Source: Manis javanica (lineage: Eukaryota > Chordata > Mammalia > Pholidota > Manidae). From it: a stretch of DNA of 64,000 nt. The DNA is taken from the NCBI RefSeq assembly GCF_040802235.1, contig NC_133170.1, forward strand, positions 8,819,001 through 8,883,000, written 5' to 3'. This document shows positions 46,740 through 57,724 of this stretch, one piece after another; the stretch's first letter is position 1, and every line of letters starts with the position of its first letter. The translations under genes and the position numbers were made by a program. Below the pieces are notes generated by a model that had not been told where the DNA came from, ran no database searches, and was given only the letters and a program-made list of their open reading frames with translations.

Positions 46740-48176
46740 TTTCTAGAAATTCGAGAGTTGCTGCATTTATATATATGGGTGTGTGTATGTCTAGTTTTCA
46801 ACAAAAACTATGGAACATGCCAAGAAACAAGAAAGTATAACCCATACACTGAGGGGTGGAAAAGGCCATCAAAAGTAAATATTCCTGAAGAAACTCAGAC
46901 ATTAGACTTATTAGACATAAACATTAAACTCAACTACTTAAATACATTCATTGATGAAGTCTCAAATCACTAAAGGAATCATGCCTAAGTACCAAAAGGA
47001 AAGTATGCAAATAATGTCTCACAAAAGCGAATATTAATGAAAAGTTGGGAATTATAAAAATTAAACAAATAGAAAAACATGGGAGTGAAAAGCACACTAA
47101 CTGAAATGAAAAATTCATTAGAAGGCCTCAAAAGCACATTTGAGCTGGCAGAAGAAAGAACCAGTGGAGACTTGAAGACAGGTCAACTGACATAATCCAG
47201 TCTGAGGAACAGAAAGAAAAAGGAATAAAGCATCAGAAACCTGTGAAAAATAATCAGGCATACCATCACATGCATCTGCATAATGAAAGTACCAGAAAGA
47301 GAGGAGAGCAAGAGGCAAAAAGAATATTTGAAGAACTAATGCTAGAAAACTTTACACATTTGATGAAAAGCAATCCATACAACCAAGAGGTTCAGCAAAT
47401 TCTAAGTAGGATAAATTTAAAGAGATTAACACTTCTATGTGTCATTACCAAACTTTCAAATATCAAAGACAATGAGGGAAACTTGAGATCAGCAAGATAA
47501 AAGCAACTCATCACATACAAGGAATTCACAGTAAGATTTTTAATCAGACTTCTCATAAATAACCCCCATAGAGACCAGAAGGTAGTAGGATGACACACTC
47601 AAAGTGCCGAAAGAAAACAACTTTCAACCAAGAATTCTATATCTAGCAAAATAACATTCAAAAAAATATGAAGAAAAAATTAAGACTTACCCAGATAAAC
47701 AAAAACAGAGAATTCATCACCAGCAGTTCCTATCTATGAAAAAATATTAACGGGAGTCCTTTGTGCTGAAAAGACAGGACAATAAACAATACCTGATACC
47801 ACACGAAGGAATAAAGAACACCAGTAAAGTAATGACACAGGTAAATATAAATAACAATACAGACATACATTTGTTTGTAACTCTTTTTTACTCTTATCTG
47901 ATTTAAAAGACAACTGCACAAAGTAAAAACCACAAATCTGCATTGATGGGCATTCATGCAGAAAGATGTAATTTGTGCAACAGCACATAGGGAGGGGAGA
48001 AAAATGCAACTATACAGGAGCAAACTTTTTATAAATTTGAGATTAAGTTGGTATGAATCCAAACTAGATACAAAACACACTGTTATAAATTAAGATCTTA
48101 TATGTAATACCAAGGCAACCATTAAGAAAATAAAAAATATTTTTAAAAAAGACACAAGGGAATTAAAATGACACAC
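46740..48176 (+). mobile_element. Old LINE-1, ORF1 and spacer region
   Basis: Plus strand carries an old-L1 ORF1 layout: 'ttagacataaacattaaactcaactac', a glutamate/lysine-rich coiled-coil-like stretch, then an 85-codon frame (47243-47500) with an ENFTHLMKSNPYNQ-type segment, and a spacer ending 'gggaattaaaatgacac'. It stops exactly where the solo LTR begins. The ORF2 part is not seen right after the LTR. Confidence 0.65.
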
Positions 48177-48177
48177 T

Positions 48178-48487
48178 GTGGGTAAAACTGTAACATTTCC
48201 AGATTATCTCGCCTGGCTTTGGTGCATTTGCATATACTCAGGGGTGGAGAGAAGTTCATCTCCACGTCAGTGGGTAATTACCTGGGCAACCGAGGCCATG
48301 TCTGAACCTGAGAGTTTAAAGGGGAGGAGCTGGCTGGCTGGCTTGCTTGCTTCTTCAGGAGCAGAGAGAGACGGCCGTGGACTGCAGTTTGTAAGCAATA
48401 AACGAGTTTTAAACTTTATTTCTCCCTTTGACTGATTTCAGTTTTTAGAGGTATTTTGCCCCAGGATTTCCTCTCCACGGACTTACA
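48178..48487 (+). mobile_element. Solo LTR, family shared with 30.46 kb
   Basis: Starts TGTGGGTAAAACTG and ends near GGACTTACA, with AATAAA at 48397-48402 and the shared 'tttctccctttgactgattt' block. Compared with the copy at 30463-30772, it is richer in CTGG/CTTG repeats in its middle. No retroviral coding sequence adjoins it. I found no clear 4-6 bp target duplication. Confidence 0.75.
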
Positions 48488-48489
48488 GT

Positions 48490-49680
48490 AGCAAATATCC
48501 ATTTAATACTATGCCCCCTGAAAACCATCAGCAGTTATTAAACAAACACTTTTTCCCATTGAACAGAATAGAAAATAAGTATTCATTTCAACTTGTCTTC
48601 TGATTCAGGGCAGGAAGGCCCATTTAATGCTATTCAGTTTTCACAGGTTTTTCAATTTTTCCTGCCCAATTTGGGCAAACTTTGAATGAAAGGTGTAACT
48701 TTATTTTAAGCTGTCTTTATTAAATTCATAATTAAAATGATACTTAATCTCACTATCTTTTATTGATGTCTAAGCACATACTTTTTCAGTAGTTTTCATG
48801 TAAGCCCCTGTCTATCAGTGCAGCATATTGATAGATTGATGGATCTTGCATAATGCTATAGCACTGTCTTTACTACAATTGCAGAAGTACTAAATTATCA
48901 TAATATAAAAGCATCTTGAAATGATTGTGCACACCCTCTTACCACAAGGTTGGACAGAACATAAAAGGCAATTTGGCTGGCCTCTCCCATTACCTAGGCC
49001 TGCTTTTAGTAGGAGATGCACATGGTCTATGTTAGCAAGGCTGGCAAAAAGGAAGGAAGTCAATCTGTCTGAATACCAGGAAAAAGTGATTTCACACTTT
49101 ACAAAACTGGTAATTTCACTCATATAGTTAGTATATCTGACTCTATGTACTGGCCTACAGTATGTAAATACATACCAAAATGTACATGCCCTACGAAGGA
49201 AAACAGTTCTATTGAATTATAATGTACTGCATTTTAAAGTAGCTAACATTATCTCTGATCTTCATCCTTACACCTGTAATGAACAAAATTCTTCCCACTT
49301 CAAAATTTTAAGTGTTGTATCCTCTGCTAGGGGCAGTAAATGTATCCCAAATTATTTAAGTAGGATTCTATGACATATAATGAAGAATAGTTTTTGTTTC
49401 CCCTTTTTGGGAATTTGGCAAAGGAAAGAACAAGGCACAGGTCAAGAAATGTCTAAACTAATTTAAAATTAGAAAATATGAAAGGACATAAATTTGGATA
49501 AGCATATTAGAAGTAACTGATACTGTCTCACATTGATTTTTGATTTGCTTAAAGAGTTTCTTCTAAGCATTAAAATAAAACATTCAGAATAAGCACAATA
49601 TATACAAAATGCTTACAAGAAAAGCTCAATACTGGTAGTATAGCCTATGAATAAAAGCAGATTCAGGAAGACTAATCATC
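48490..49680. other. Unassigned unique DNA
   Basis: No named repeat or convincing exon. A 77-codon minus frame (48890-49123) opposite a 68-codon plus frame (48921-49127) has no recognised domain. Confidence 0.35.
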
Positions 49681-49684
49681 AAAT

Positions 49685-49830
49685 TCTACTTCTTATTATT
49701 AATGCAACCACGGATGAGTTTGCCCACTTGTGTGAGACTAGGCTTCTTTGTCTACGAAATGGAAATGATACTACCGACCTCAAAAGATACTGGTTAGAAT
49801 TCAGTAAAACAGCATACATACAGGGGTTTT
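49685..49830 (-). mobile_element. MIR SINE core
   Basis: Diverged MIR in the orientation with 'tttgcccacttgtgtgagactaggcttctttgtctacgaaatggaaatgatactacc', matching the common MIR phrase about 'cctcagtttcc...aaaatggggataataatacctacc'. Strand assignment is uncertain because MIR directions are easily confused at this divergence. Confidence 0.55.
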
Positions 49831-50059
49831 GCACAATGTTAGGCAGAAAGATTTCTACAAATCTAACCAAAAGACAAAGATGGAAAGTAGTACTTTATAT
49901 TATACAAAACACATTCTATCTAGGAATTCTTCTAGAGCATTGGCAGCAATGTAATAATGTGGGTGGAAAAATCATGTAATTGTAGCCATATCTCATTGTA
50001 TCATGCTTCATTTTATTGCACTTCAGATACTGCAGTTTTAGAAAATGAAGATGTCCTCA

Positions 50060-50307
50060 ATCTGATGAAACCTGTATTAGAAAAAACCCACAGCTAACTA
50101 CTTAATGTCAAAACACTATGTGCTTTACCCACCAAGGTGAGAAGCAACGCAAGGATGTCTGCTCTGACTTCACACTTCACCACACTGGAGGTACCAGACA
50201 GGGCAATTAGACAAGAAAATAAAATAAAAGGTAAACAGATTGGAAAATGTGAAATAAAACTGTCTCTACTGGCAGACAAGATTGTCTACATAAAAAGTCC
50301 CAATGAG
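50060..50307 (+). mobile_element. Old LINE-1 ORF2 (RT region), left part
   Basis: Old L1 reverse-transcriptase text ('tgtcctcaatctgatgaaacc', 'aaaacccacagctaactacttaatg') runs to a 16-bp target-site duplication at 50292-50307. The element resumes at 51225, so the younger L1 split it. Confidence 0.7.
50292..50307. repeat. Left target-site duplication
   Basis: AAAAAGTCCCAATGAG precedes the 5'-truncated L1. It matches AAAAAGTCACAATGAG at 51209-51224 in 15 of 16 positions, as expected for L1 target-primed insertion. Confidence 0.9.
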
Positions 50308-51208
50308 AAATTCAGATGGCCAAGAGGCACATGAAAAGATGCTCCACATCACTAATCATCAGAGAAATGCAAATTAAAACAACAATGAGATATCACCTCA
50401 CACCAGTAAGGATGGCCAACATAGAAAAAACAAACAACAATAAATGTTGGCGAGGATGTGGACAAAGGGGAACCCTCCTACACTGCTGGTAGGAATGTAA
50501 ATTAGTTCAACTGTTGTGGAAAGCAGTATGGAGGTTCCTCAAAAAACTCAAAATAGAAATATCATTTGATCAGGAATTCCACTCCTAGGAACCCTAAGAA
50601 TGCAGCAGCCCAGTTTCAAAAAGACATATGCACCCCTATGTTTATCGCAGCACTGTTTACAATAGCCAAGATATGGAAGCAACCTAAGTGTCCATCAGTA
50701 GATGAATGGATAAAGAAGATGTGGTACATATACACAATGGAATGTTATTCAGCCATAAGAAGAAAACAAATCCTACCATTTGCAACAACATGGATGGAGC
50801 TAGAGGGTATTATGCTCATTAAAATAAGCCAAGTGGAGAAAGACAAGTATCAAATGATTTCACTCATCTGTGGAGTATAAGAACAAAGAAAAAACTGAAG
50901 GATCAAAAATAGCAGACTCACAGAACCCAAGAATGCACTAACAATTACCAAAGGGAAAGGGGCTGGGGAGGATGGGCAGGAAGGGAGGGTGAGAAAAAGG
51001 GACATTACGATTAGCACACATAATGTAGTGGGGGGGACACAGGGAAGGCAGTATAACACAGAGAAGACAAGTAGTGACTCTATAGCATCTTACTACACTG
51101 AAGGACAGTGACTGTAATGGGGTATGTGGGAGGGACTTGATAATAGGGGGAGTCTAGTAACCATAATGTTGCTCATGTAATTGTACATTAATGATACCAA
51201 AATAAAAG
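50308..51208 (+). mobile_element. Young 5'-truncated LINE-1 nested in an old LINE-1
   Basis: Covers the ORF2 C-terminus (104-codon frame at 50566-50880, ending LICGV then stop) and the window's young-family 3' UTR, ending in an A-rich AATAAAAG tail. It is flanked by a 16-bp target-site duplication (50292-50307 and 51209-51224). ORF2 has small deletions, so it is not active. The one mismatch in the duplication implies it is not extremely recent. Confidence 0.93.
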
Positions 51209-51224
51209 AAAAAGTCACAATGAG
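51209..51224. repeat. Right target-site duplication
   Basis: Second copy of the 16-bp duplication, directly after the A-rich tail of the nested L1 and immediately before the old L1 resumes. Confidence 0.9.
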
Positions 51225-53070
51225 TCTACAAAAGCTACCAGAACTAATAAGTGAATTCAGCAAGGTGGAGGATTCAAAATCAATATAAAATGTCTACTTA
51301 TTTAAGTAAATAAGTAAACTGAAATTTTTTTTAAGATTACAACTTACAACAGCACCAAATAACATGAAACATTTAGATACATATATAACAAAATATATGC
51401 AAGATTTTTATGCTCAAAGCTTCACATCATTAAGGAGAAAAATCAAAGACATAAAGAGAAAAAGATTCTTTATTTATTAATGGATTATAAAACAATATGT
51501 AGATGTCAATTCTCCATGAATTTATAGCATCAGTGCATTCCCAATCAAAATCCCATAATGCTTTTTTATGGAAATAGACACACTGATTCTAAAAATTTAC
51601 ATGAAAAGGAGCTAAGATACCTTAAACAATTTTGAAAAACAGCAACAATATTGGAAGACTCAGTCTTTCCAAAGCTACAGTAATGAAGACAATGTGGTTT
51701 TGGCCAAAGGAAAGACACACAGAAAGATGCAACAGAATTGAGAGTCCAGAAATATATCCACAAACACAGTCCATTAATTTCTGACAAAGGCACCAAGAAA
51801 GATTTACTTCAGAAAAGATAGTAAGGATAGTCTTTTCAATAAACAGTGCTGAACAAATTGGGCATATACAAGGAGAGGAAAAAAGAGAATCTCAACCAGT
51901 ATCTTGCACCACATTCAAAAATTGATCAAAACATTCCAGAGACCTAAAGGTAAAATCTAAAACTACAGAAGTTCTAAAAGAAAACATAGTTAAGAAAAAA
52001 AATCTTTGTACCTTTGGGTTAGGCAAAAAATTCTGAGGACACAAAAGCACAAATCAGAAAAGAATAAAAATGATAAACCAACCAGACTTCTTCAAAATTT
52101 TAGATCAGTCTTTGAAAGACTGATACAAAAATGAAAAGACAAATCACAGGCTGAAGGAAATATTTGTGAATATATGTATCTATATATATATATATAAAAT
52201 AAAGGATTTGTATCCAGATTATATAAAATTTAAAATGCAGTAAGAAAATAATCCAAAAACAAACAAGATTTGGATACTTCATCAAAGACGATACACAAAT
52301 AGCAGACAGCAAATAGCACATGAAAAGATGTTAACATAACAGTCAACAGAAAAATCAAATTAAAACATGAGATATTACTAAATATGTATTAGAATAGCTA
52401 AAATTAAAAATAAAACGACAAATGCTGACCAGGATGTGGAACAAATGGAACAAACATCATTGATAGGGATGCAAAATGAAACAGCTATCTTGGAAACCAG
52501 TTTGGTAATTTCTTATTTGCCACATGATCCAATAATCCCTCTCCTACATATTTAACCAAAAGAAATGAAAACACATGTCTATACAAACACTGTACATGAA
52601 TGTACAAAGAACTGTACATAAATGTTTATAGCAGCTTCATGCCTAAATGCTGATAACAACCTAAATGCCCAACTGGTGAATAGATACATTATTACATATT
52701 CATACAATGAAATAGAATAGAACTCAGCAATAAAAAAAGAACAAATACATGCATCAATATAGATGAGTCACAAAAGCATGAGGTGAAAGAAATCAGAAAC
52801 AAATTCTACATACTATAAGATTCCATTTATATGACATTCCAAGAGACAAAGCTATAGGGGCAGAGAACAGATCCATGGTTGCCAGGACCTATGGGTGAAG
52901 GGAAGGAACTAATTACAAAGGGCATGAGGATGGAAATGTTCTTTTTATGGACCCTGGAGGTGGTTACATGACTATATGCATTTGTCAGAGTTTATAGAAC
53001 AAAATGCTAAGATTGACTTTTTTACTTGTAAATTATACAATAAGCCTAAATTTTAAAAGACACAGGACAA
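51225..53070 (+). mobile_element. Old LINE-1 ORF2, right part to 3' end
   Basis: Continues the reverse-transcriptase text ('tctacaaaagctaccagaactaataagtgaattcagcaagg') interrupted at 50307. It then runs through the ORF2 C-terminal blocks ('gacaaatgctgaccaggatgtgg' and 'caaaagaaatgaaaacacatgtc') to an old-L1 3' end near 53070. A (TA)n tract lies at about 52171-52196. Stops throughout. Confidence 0.75.
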
Positions 53071-53079
53071 GCCCTTTTG

Positions 53080-54700
53080 AAAAATATGTATCAAATTAAA
53101 TGAGCTAAACCCAGCTTATTGGGCATGAGAATAGGAGATAGCGGGGAAACAAAAATCCTTAGAAATGTTGCAAATCAAAAAAAATTATGATTAGTAAATA
53201 AGGAGAAACAGACAGACATTCATACCAAGAGTTAATCTAAAAGGAGTTGCCTCTTTTATTAAGTTCTCATTGTTTGGACAGAAAATAACAAAATCTGATG
53301 AACTTTTAAGGAAGATCAAAAGTCACAAGGAACCGGTTGATAAGGAGCATTGTGATTATGAACTAGAATTTAGCAACAACTTACCTAACACTCTCCTTTC
53401 AATTAACCAACGGAGAGAGTCTTATCCACCCCAACTTCTGCTATCAAGAAAAAGATAAATCTTCATACAGCTTTCTTTATTCGTAACAAACCTATATACA
53501 AATCTTACATCTACAGCTCGGGATACAAAATAAAATGCCTCTTGATAGGCAAATTCCTATTAGTGCATTTAAGCTTCAGACCAGCTCACTGTTAACTACC
53601 TTTCTATTTTTCTTAGTGGGGGGCAGGGGAGGGAGGGGAGTGCTGTCACTCTAATAACTTTCTGCAGTTTCTTTTTGTCTGGTATTAAGATGATTAAAAT
53701 AAACAGTTCTCATAAGTTCTGTGCTGAACCACTCCAATAATAAGATGCATTTTTCCATTTAATAAAGTTAAGAGGTAAGTCGTAACTTTCATCACTGTTT
53801 TCTTTATGTTTATTCCATTTGGCTTATACTGTTGCTAGGAAACCAGTTCACAGTAAGATTTCCCGGCCCACAGAACCACCACCAGCCAGCCTGGAACCAG
53901 GGCAATTCTCTACTACACAATTTACAGGGGAGCTAGCACCACAGGTGCACGCTCCCTGATATTGACATGCTCCGTTCACGTACAGACGGCATACGGCCAA
54001 TTCCTTCCCTCACTGCATCAAGAACTATAGCAGAGGGCAAATGGGATCAATCATAAGAGTTCACCGAAGTTCTGAGAACAGAGCCAATTTATTGTCAATC
54101 CTTGTCACCCCACCCAACTAAATATCCTGGGTATTTTGCTTTACATTATGGGGTGAAATGTTAGCGTACCCCAATGACAAGATGAAATCTCAGCCCGCCC
54201 CACTCACTCCACCAGGCAACATACAAACTATTTCCAAAAGCAATCAGCCAACTACGGCCCGGATAAATATCTGGGGAGGCAGGTGTCACGAGTATCTTCA
54301 CAGTTCAGAAGCGGAGGGAAGGACAAGAGTGGGAATTCTTACGGGGCCGCTGAATCATCACTACAGCTGTGGCCAGGACTTGACCCTCCAGGAAACCAGG
54401 CTCTGCCCCAAATCTCACCAGGGAAGCAAGTGAGAGGAGCAGCAGCAGCATCCCACCAAAACAGCGCTCAGCGCTTTTAATACGGTTGCCACTTCTTAAA
54501 AGTGAAGCCAAAAATACGTTTCCTGTCCAAAGCTTTCCCCCGCAGTACGCAGCACGGGCAGATGGAAGAAACAGCTCTACTGCGGGGAGAAGGGAGCGCA
54601 CTTTGGGGATGCAGGATGCCTCGCCTCTCGGAAAGTTACTGGCTTCTGCTTCAACCCTGAGAGGCCACTATTACTGCAACCTGTGGCCCTAAGTAACTAA
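53080..54700. other. Unassigned DNA next to the CpG island
   Basis: Includes an open 62-codon plus frame at 53270-53458 preceded by an acceptor-like TTTGGACAG (MFGQKITKSDELLRKIK..., no family recognised). A G-rich run lies at 53619-53642, and increasing GC occurs toward 54.9 kb. If the minus-strand gene is real this is the start of its first intron. Overlapping frames on both strands at 54158-54692 look compositional. Confidence 0.35.
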
Positions 54701-55184
54701 AAGGAAACGTGGCTGACGGACGTTGTAGCGCTTTTACCCGGTGGACTTGGCAAAGAGAAGGGAAAACATAAACAAGCGCGATCGGTGGAAACTCCGCGAG
54801 GATCGGTCACCGTCCGGTGTGAGCGCCAGTGACACAATAATCACGTGCACTTGTGCGCAGACTTTCGAAAACGTTTGATTCTGGAACGCGCAGGGGCCGA
54901 AACCCAACGGCGGGAGCGAGCGCGGGTCAGCACGCCCTGCCGGGGGGCGAGGCTCCACTCCAGCCCCAGGCGGGTCACGCCCCCGACCCCCCGTCCCGGC
55001 GCCCTCGGGGGGCGAGGCCCGAGCGCACGGCGGCGGAAGGCCGGCCCCGCTCCAGGCCCGCGCGCAGGCCGCCTCCGGTCGGGCGGCCGGCCCGGCCCCG
55101 GCCCCAGGCCCCGACGGCGAGCGTCCACTTACCTGCTCCCCGCTCTCGCCGCCGCCACCGCCGCGCCGCTCACCCGCACGGCCA

Positions 55185-55190
55185 GGTGAG
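55185..55190 (+). promoter_or_regulatory. Plus-strand splice-donor-like site in the island
   Basis: GCCAG|GTGAGC on the plus strand matches the donor consensus well. It lies inside the minus-strand first exon. It may mark an antisense or divergent transcript, or be fortuitous in GC-rich DNA. Confidence 0.35.
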
Positions 55191-55317
55191 CCGCCCCCAG
55201 CGCGCAGGCCCGCACGCGCACCCCCCGGGCCCGACCCCGCACCCGTGGACGCTCCGCGGCCGCCGCTGCCCGAGCTGTGGTAGCCCACGGACCCCCCGGC
55301 TTCGATCACCTCTGCCC

Positions 55318-55325
55318 CCGGAAGT
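55318..55325 (+). promoter_or_regulatory. ETS/GABPA-type site
   Basis: CCGGAAGT, the core recognised by ETS-family factors including GABPA, sits at the 5' end of the proposed minus-strand exon 1. ETS sites close to the start are common in housekeeping and bidirectional promoters. Binding is inferred. Confidence 0.55.
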
Positions 55326-55380
55326 TGATTTCCGCCAAGGCCCGCCCAACGCTGCGCCTGTCACTCAACCTGCACGCGCG

Positions 55381-55388
55381 TCACGTGA
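55381..55388. promoter_or_regulatory. Palindromic E-box TCACGTGA
   Basis: Perfect TCACGTGA palindrome upstream of the inferred start, the preferred site of USF/MITF/TFE-type bHLH-leucine-zipper factors. Another CACGTG lies at 54842-54847 on the other side of the island. Confidence 0.5.
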
Positions 55389-55429
55389 CCCCAGGCGGCG
55401 CCCCGAGTTTAGGGCCCATCTTCAGACTC

Positions 55430-56535
55430 CCGCCAACCCTGGGTTGAGTGATCCGTGGAGGGTTGCCCTGTAAAAGGGGGCCATTCAGGAGCTAACTCCT
55501 GTTAATTACACTGGACTGACAGGTCCTGTGTCTATGTCTGATCCTTGCAAAGAAAACCGTCCCCACAACGATGATACTCCCAACTAGGACTCGAGGATTG
55601 GTGAGAAGAGCCCGGCCTAACCTCGTCCCTACCTACAAGCACAGCTCAATAAAAACTAAGTGTAGTAAGTGACATGTAGCAAGTGCCCAAGAAACACTTG
55701 ACGGGACAAATCCATCTCATCCTTGCAGATCTGAACACTCAAGCCCCGGATGTACCTGAACCCAGAACTTATCCAGACCACCACTGTATGACTTCATTAA
55801 AGAACTTCTGCTCAGGAATTATTTTTGTTCTTGCCCTGGACTCCAGATCACAGCAATTTATATATGCCATCCGTTTCAGAGACAATTTTCAACTGCCATT
55901 GTCATCCCCTTTTTTCCAGGCCTTCAAAGAGTTGCTCCTGAAGAAAGAGAAAAGAGATTGACATAACTGACAGTTTTATTTGGAAGGAAGCATGGTTGTA
56001 TAAAATTATTTTTATCCATTCAGACTGTCAGTAGCTGAGAAACAGTCAACCAGCAGGCTGCTGTTAAAGATTCTCCCACTTTCGATGTGGAAGAATTTGA
56101 AGAACATTTATTTAATAATTTTTTTATTGAATTTGTACTTTGCTGGGTCAGGTTCTGACAGTCTAGAAATGGATAAGATACATTCAAGAACTTTGCCTTC
56201 AAGGAGTTTAGAGTTTAGTAGAAAGACACTTTACCTCGAACTTTGAGCAGAAGTCTTTGGAATATTAACATTCATTGTGTGACAGACATTCTTTTACATT
56301 TTGGGCATTATTTTTCTCATCTTTTCATTGAATAAAATTGGCTCAAGCCAGCCTGTAATCATCTCTGCTCTCTACTGGATGCGGAAAACTTCAGCAAGGA
56401 ATCCTATCTATTCTCCACTTAATTGCTGGCTCAAGTGGTTATTGAGCCGTTTCAATATTGAGCACAAATGTCATCTTTTATACTCTCTTGTCCTGTCCAC
56501 CATATTCTTTACACAGCAAACATTTATATTATGGA
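55430..56535. other. Unassigned DNA right of the CpG island
   Basis: No named repeat. A plus-strand acceptor-like TTTTTTCCAG at about 55920 precedes a short open run, and a 92-codon frame (55683-55961) has no recognised motif. If the island drives a plus-strand transcript its next exon could lie here. Confidence 0.3.
55586..55590 (-). promoter_or_regulatory. Possible CCAAT box
   Basis: ATTGG on the plus strand (CCAAT on the minus strand) about 250 bp upstream of the inferred minus-strand start. CCAAT boxes work best closer to the start, so this is weak support. Confidence 0.25.
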
Positions 56536-56539
56536 AATA

Positions 56540-56690
56540 AGGTGCTTTCTGTACCTGCTAGACCACCAAGCCAAGGACCACATCTCATTTGTGTGTCTGA
56601 CAATCTACTTCTCATTTGTCTTTGTATCTCCAGAAGTCTAGCAGTAGCTAGTGGTTAGAAGAAGGGATTCAATAAGTGTTCCTTAAACTG
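56540..56690 (+). mobile_element. L2 LINE 3' end
   Basis: 'ccaaggaccacatctcatttgtgtgtctgac', 'tttgtatctccagaagtctagcagtagctagtggttag' and 'aataagtgttccttaaactgag' follow L2 3' UTR order. Diverged. Confidence 0.65.
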
Positions 56691-56829
56691 AGTACAATTA
56701 CCTAGATATCATTTTGGGTCTCATCTCTCTTTCTGCTGGAAACTTCAGATGAGTTTTTGAGTTTCCACTGATACAGCTACATGCTCTCCCATCCCAGTTA
56801 ATCCAATATTCAATATTAAACTGATTTAC

Positions 56830-57050
56830 AATGGAAAATAACAATGGAAATTGTTATTGAGCACTTTCTAGTGACTGGAATTGAGCTAAATATTTCAAAT
56901 CTATTATCTAACTTGTCTTCACATGAATCCTCCAAAGTAAGTATATGAAAAACATATTCACTTTTTAGATGAAGATACTGACGGAGGGGGGTTGACTTGA
57001 CCAAATGGCAGAGTAGGATTCAAAGCCAGGTCTGCCCAACAAAAGGGTTT
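56830..57050 (+). mobile_element. MIR SINE, long copy
   Basis: Reads through the MIR body: 'gttattgagcactttctagtgactgg', 'tatctaacttgtcttcacatgaatcctcc', 'cactttttagatgaagatactgacgg' and 'ttgaccaaatggcagagtaggattcaaagccaggtc'. Clear assignment despite divergence. Confidence 0.85.
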
Positions 57051-57169
57051 CTTCAGTCACTACGACACATTACCTCTGCTTTTCACATCATGTGTTTATT
57101 AGTGAATCCAAATCTTGATGCCTCCATGAAGTCTTCCTCCCCTCTGCCCAGTAATCTGTGCTTTTTCTT

Positions 57170-57720
57170 TTTTATTATGTAATTTAGTGGGTTTTAGGAT
57201 TCACAGTGTTCTGCAACCATCACCACAATCCACTTTATACCATTTTTATCACCCCCCAAAAACCCCTCAAACCCTTTGTCGGTCACTCCCCATTCTTCCC
57301 ATTCTCTGTCCCCCAGTCCTTAACAAGCACTAATCCACTTCCTGTCTCTATAGATTTGCCTGTTCTGGGCATTTCGTGTGAATGAAATCATGCAATCTAT
57401 GACTGGCCTCTTTCACTTCACGTCATGTTTTCAAAGTTTGTTTATACATTCATCAGTTGGTGGACATTTGGGTTGTTTCCATGTTTCAGCTATTATGAAT
57501 AATGCTTCTGTGAACATTCATTATACAAGTTTTTATATCAACATAATGTTTTCATTTCACTTAGGTATAGACCTAGGAGTGAAATTGCTGAGTCTATGAC
57601 ATCCCTATGTTTAACCTTCTGAGAAACTGCCAGACTATTTTCCAAAGTGGCTATACCATTTTACATTCCCACTGGCAATGTATGAATGTCCTAATTTCTC
57701 CTCAACACCTCTTTTTATCT
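57170..57720 (-). mobile_element. Old LINE-1 fragment, reverse orientation
   Basis: Antisense ORF2 C-terminal text: 'catcagttggtggacatttgggttgtttccatg', 'cctaggagtgaaattgctgagtc' and 'tttacattcccactggcaatgtatgaatg', preceded by 3'-side sequence from about 57180. Truncated at both ends and diverged. Confidence 0.8.
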
Positions 57721-57724
57721 CTTC

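Larger units (their letters stand above)
55133..55330 (-). ncRNA. First exon (5' UTR) of an unidentified minus-strand gene
   Basis: Minus-strand GC-rich segment ending in a perfect donor, CAG|GTAAGT (exon end 55133; GTAAGT at 55132-55127). No ATG occurs on the minus strand between about 55340 and the donor, so the exon appears non-coding and the start codon should lie in a downstream exon. The apparent 191-codon frame starting at 55309 begins with GTG and crosses the splice donor, so it is not the protein. The transcription start is inferred only from the ETS site near 55.32 kb. Typed as ncRNA because it is an untranslated exon. Confidence 0.6.
54880..55420. promoter_or_regulatory. CpG island promoter
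   Basis: The only dense CpG region in the window, with very high GC and many CG dinucleotides in a surrounding AT-rich landscape. It contains several GC-box-like runs, an ETS-type site and an E-box. Such islands mark vertebrate promoters, usually of broadly expressed genes. Splice donors on both strands inside it suggest divergent transcription. Long open frames (up to 206 codons) across it are caused by low stop density in GC-rich DNA. Confidence 0.9.

Noticed and set aside
54734..55309. 191-codon glycine-rich minus-strand frame across the CpG island
   Set aside because: It begins with GTG, not ATG, and runs through a perfect splice donor at 55132-55127. The frame is a by-product of GC-rich DNA. 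Other long frames here (54853-55473 plus) fail for the same reason.
55683..55961. Plus-strand 92-codon frame right of the CpG island as a second exon
   Set aside because: An acceptor-like site lies inside it near 55920, but there is no donor, no conserved motif and no continuity with an upstream coding exon.
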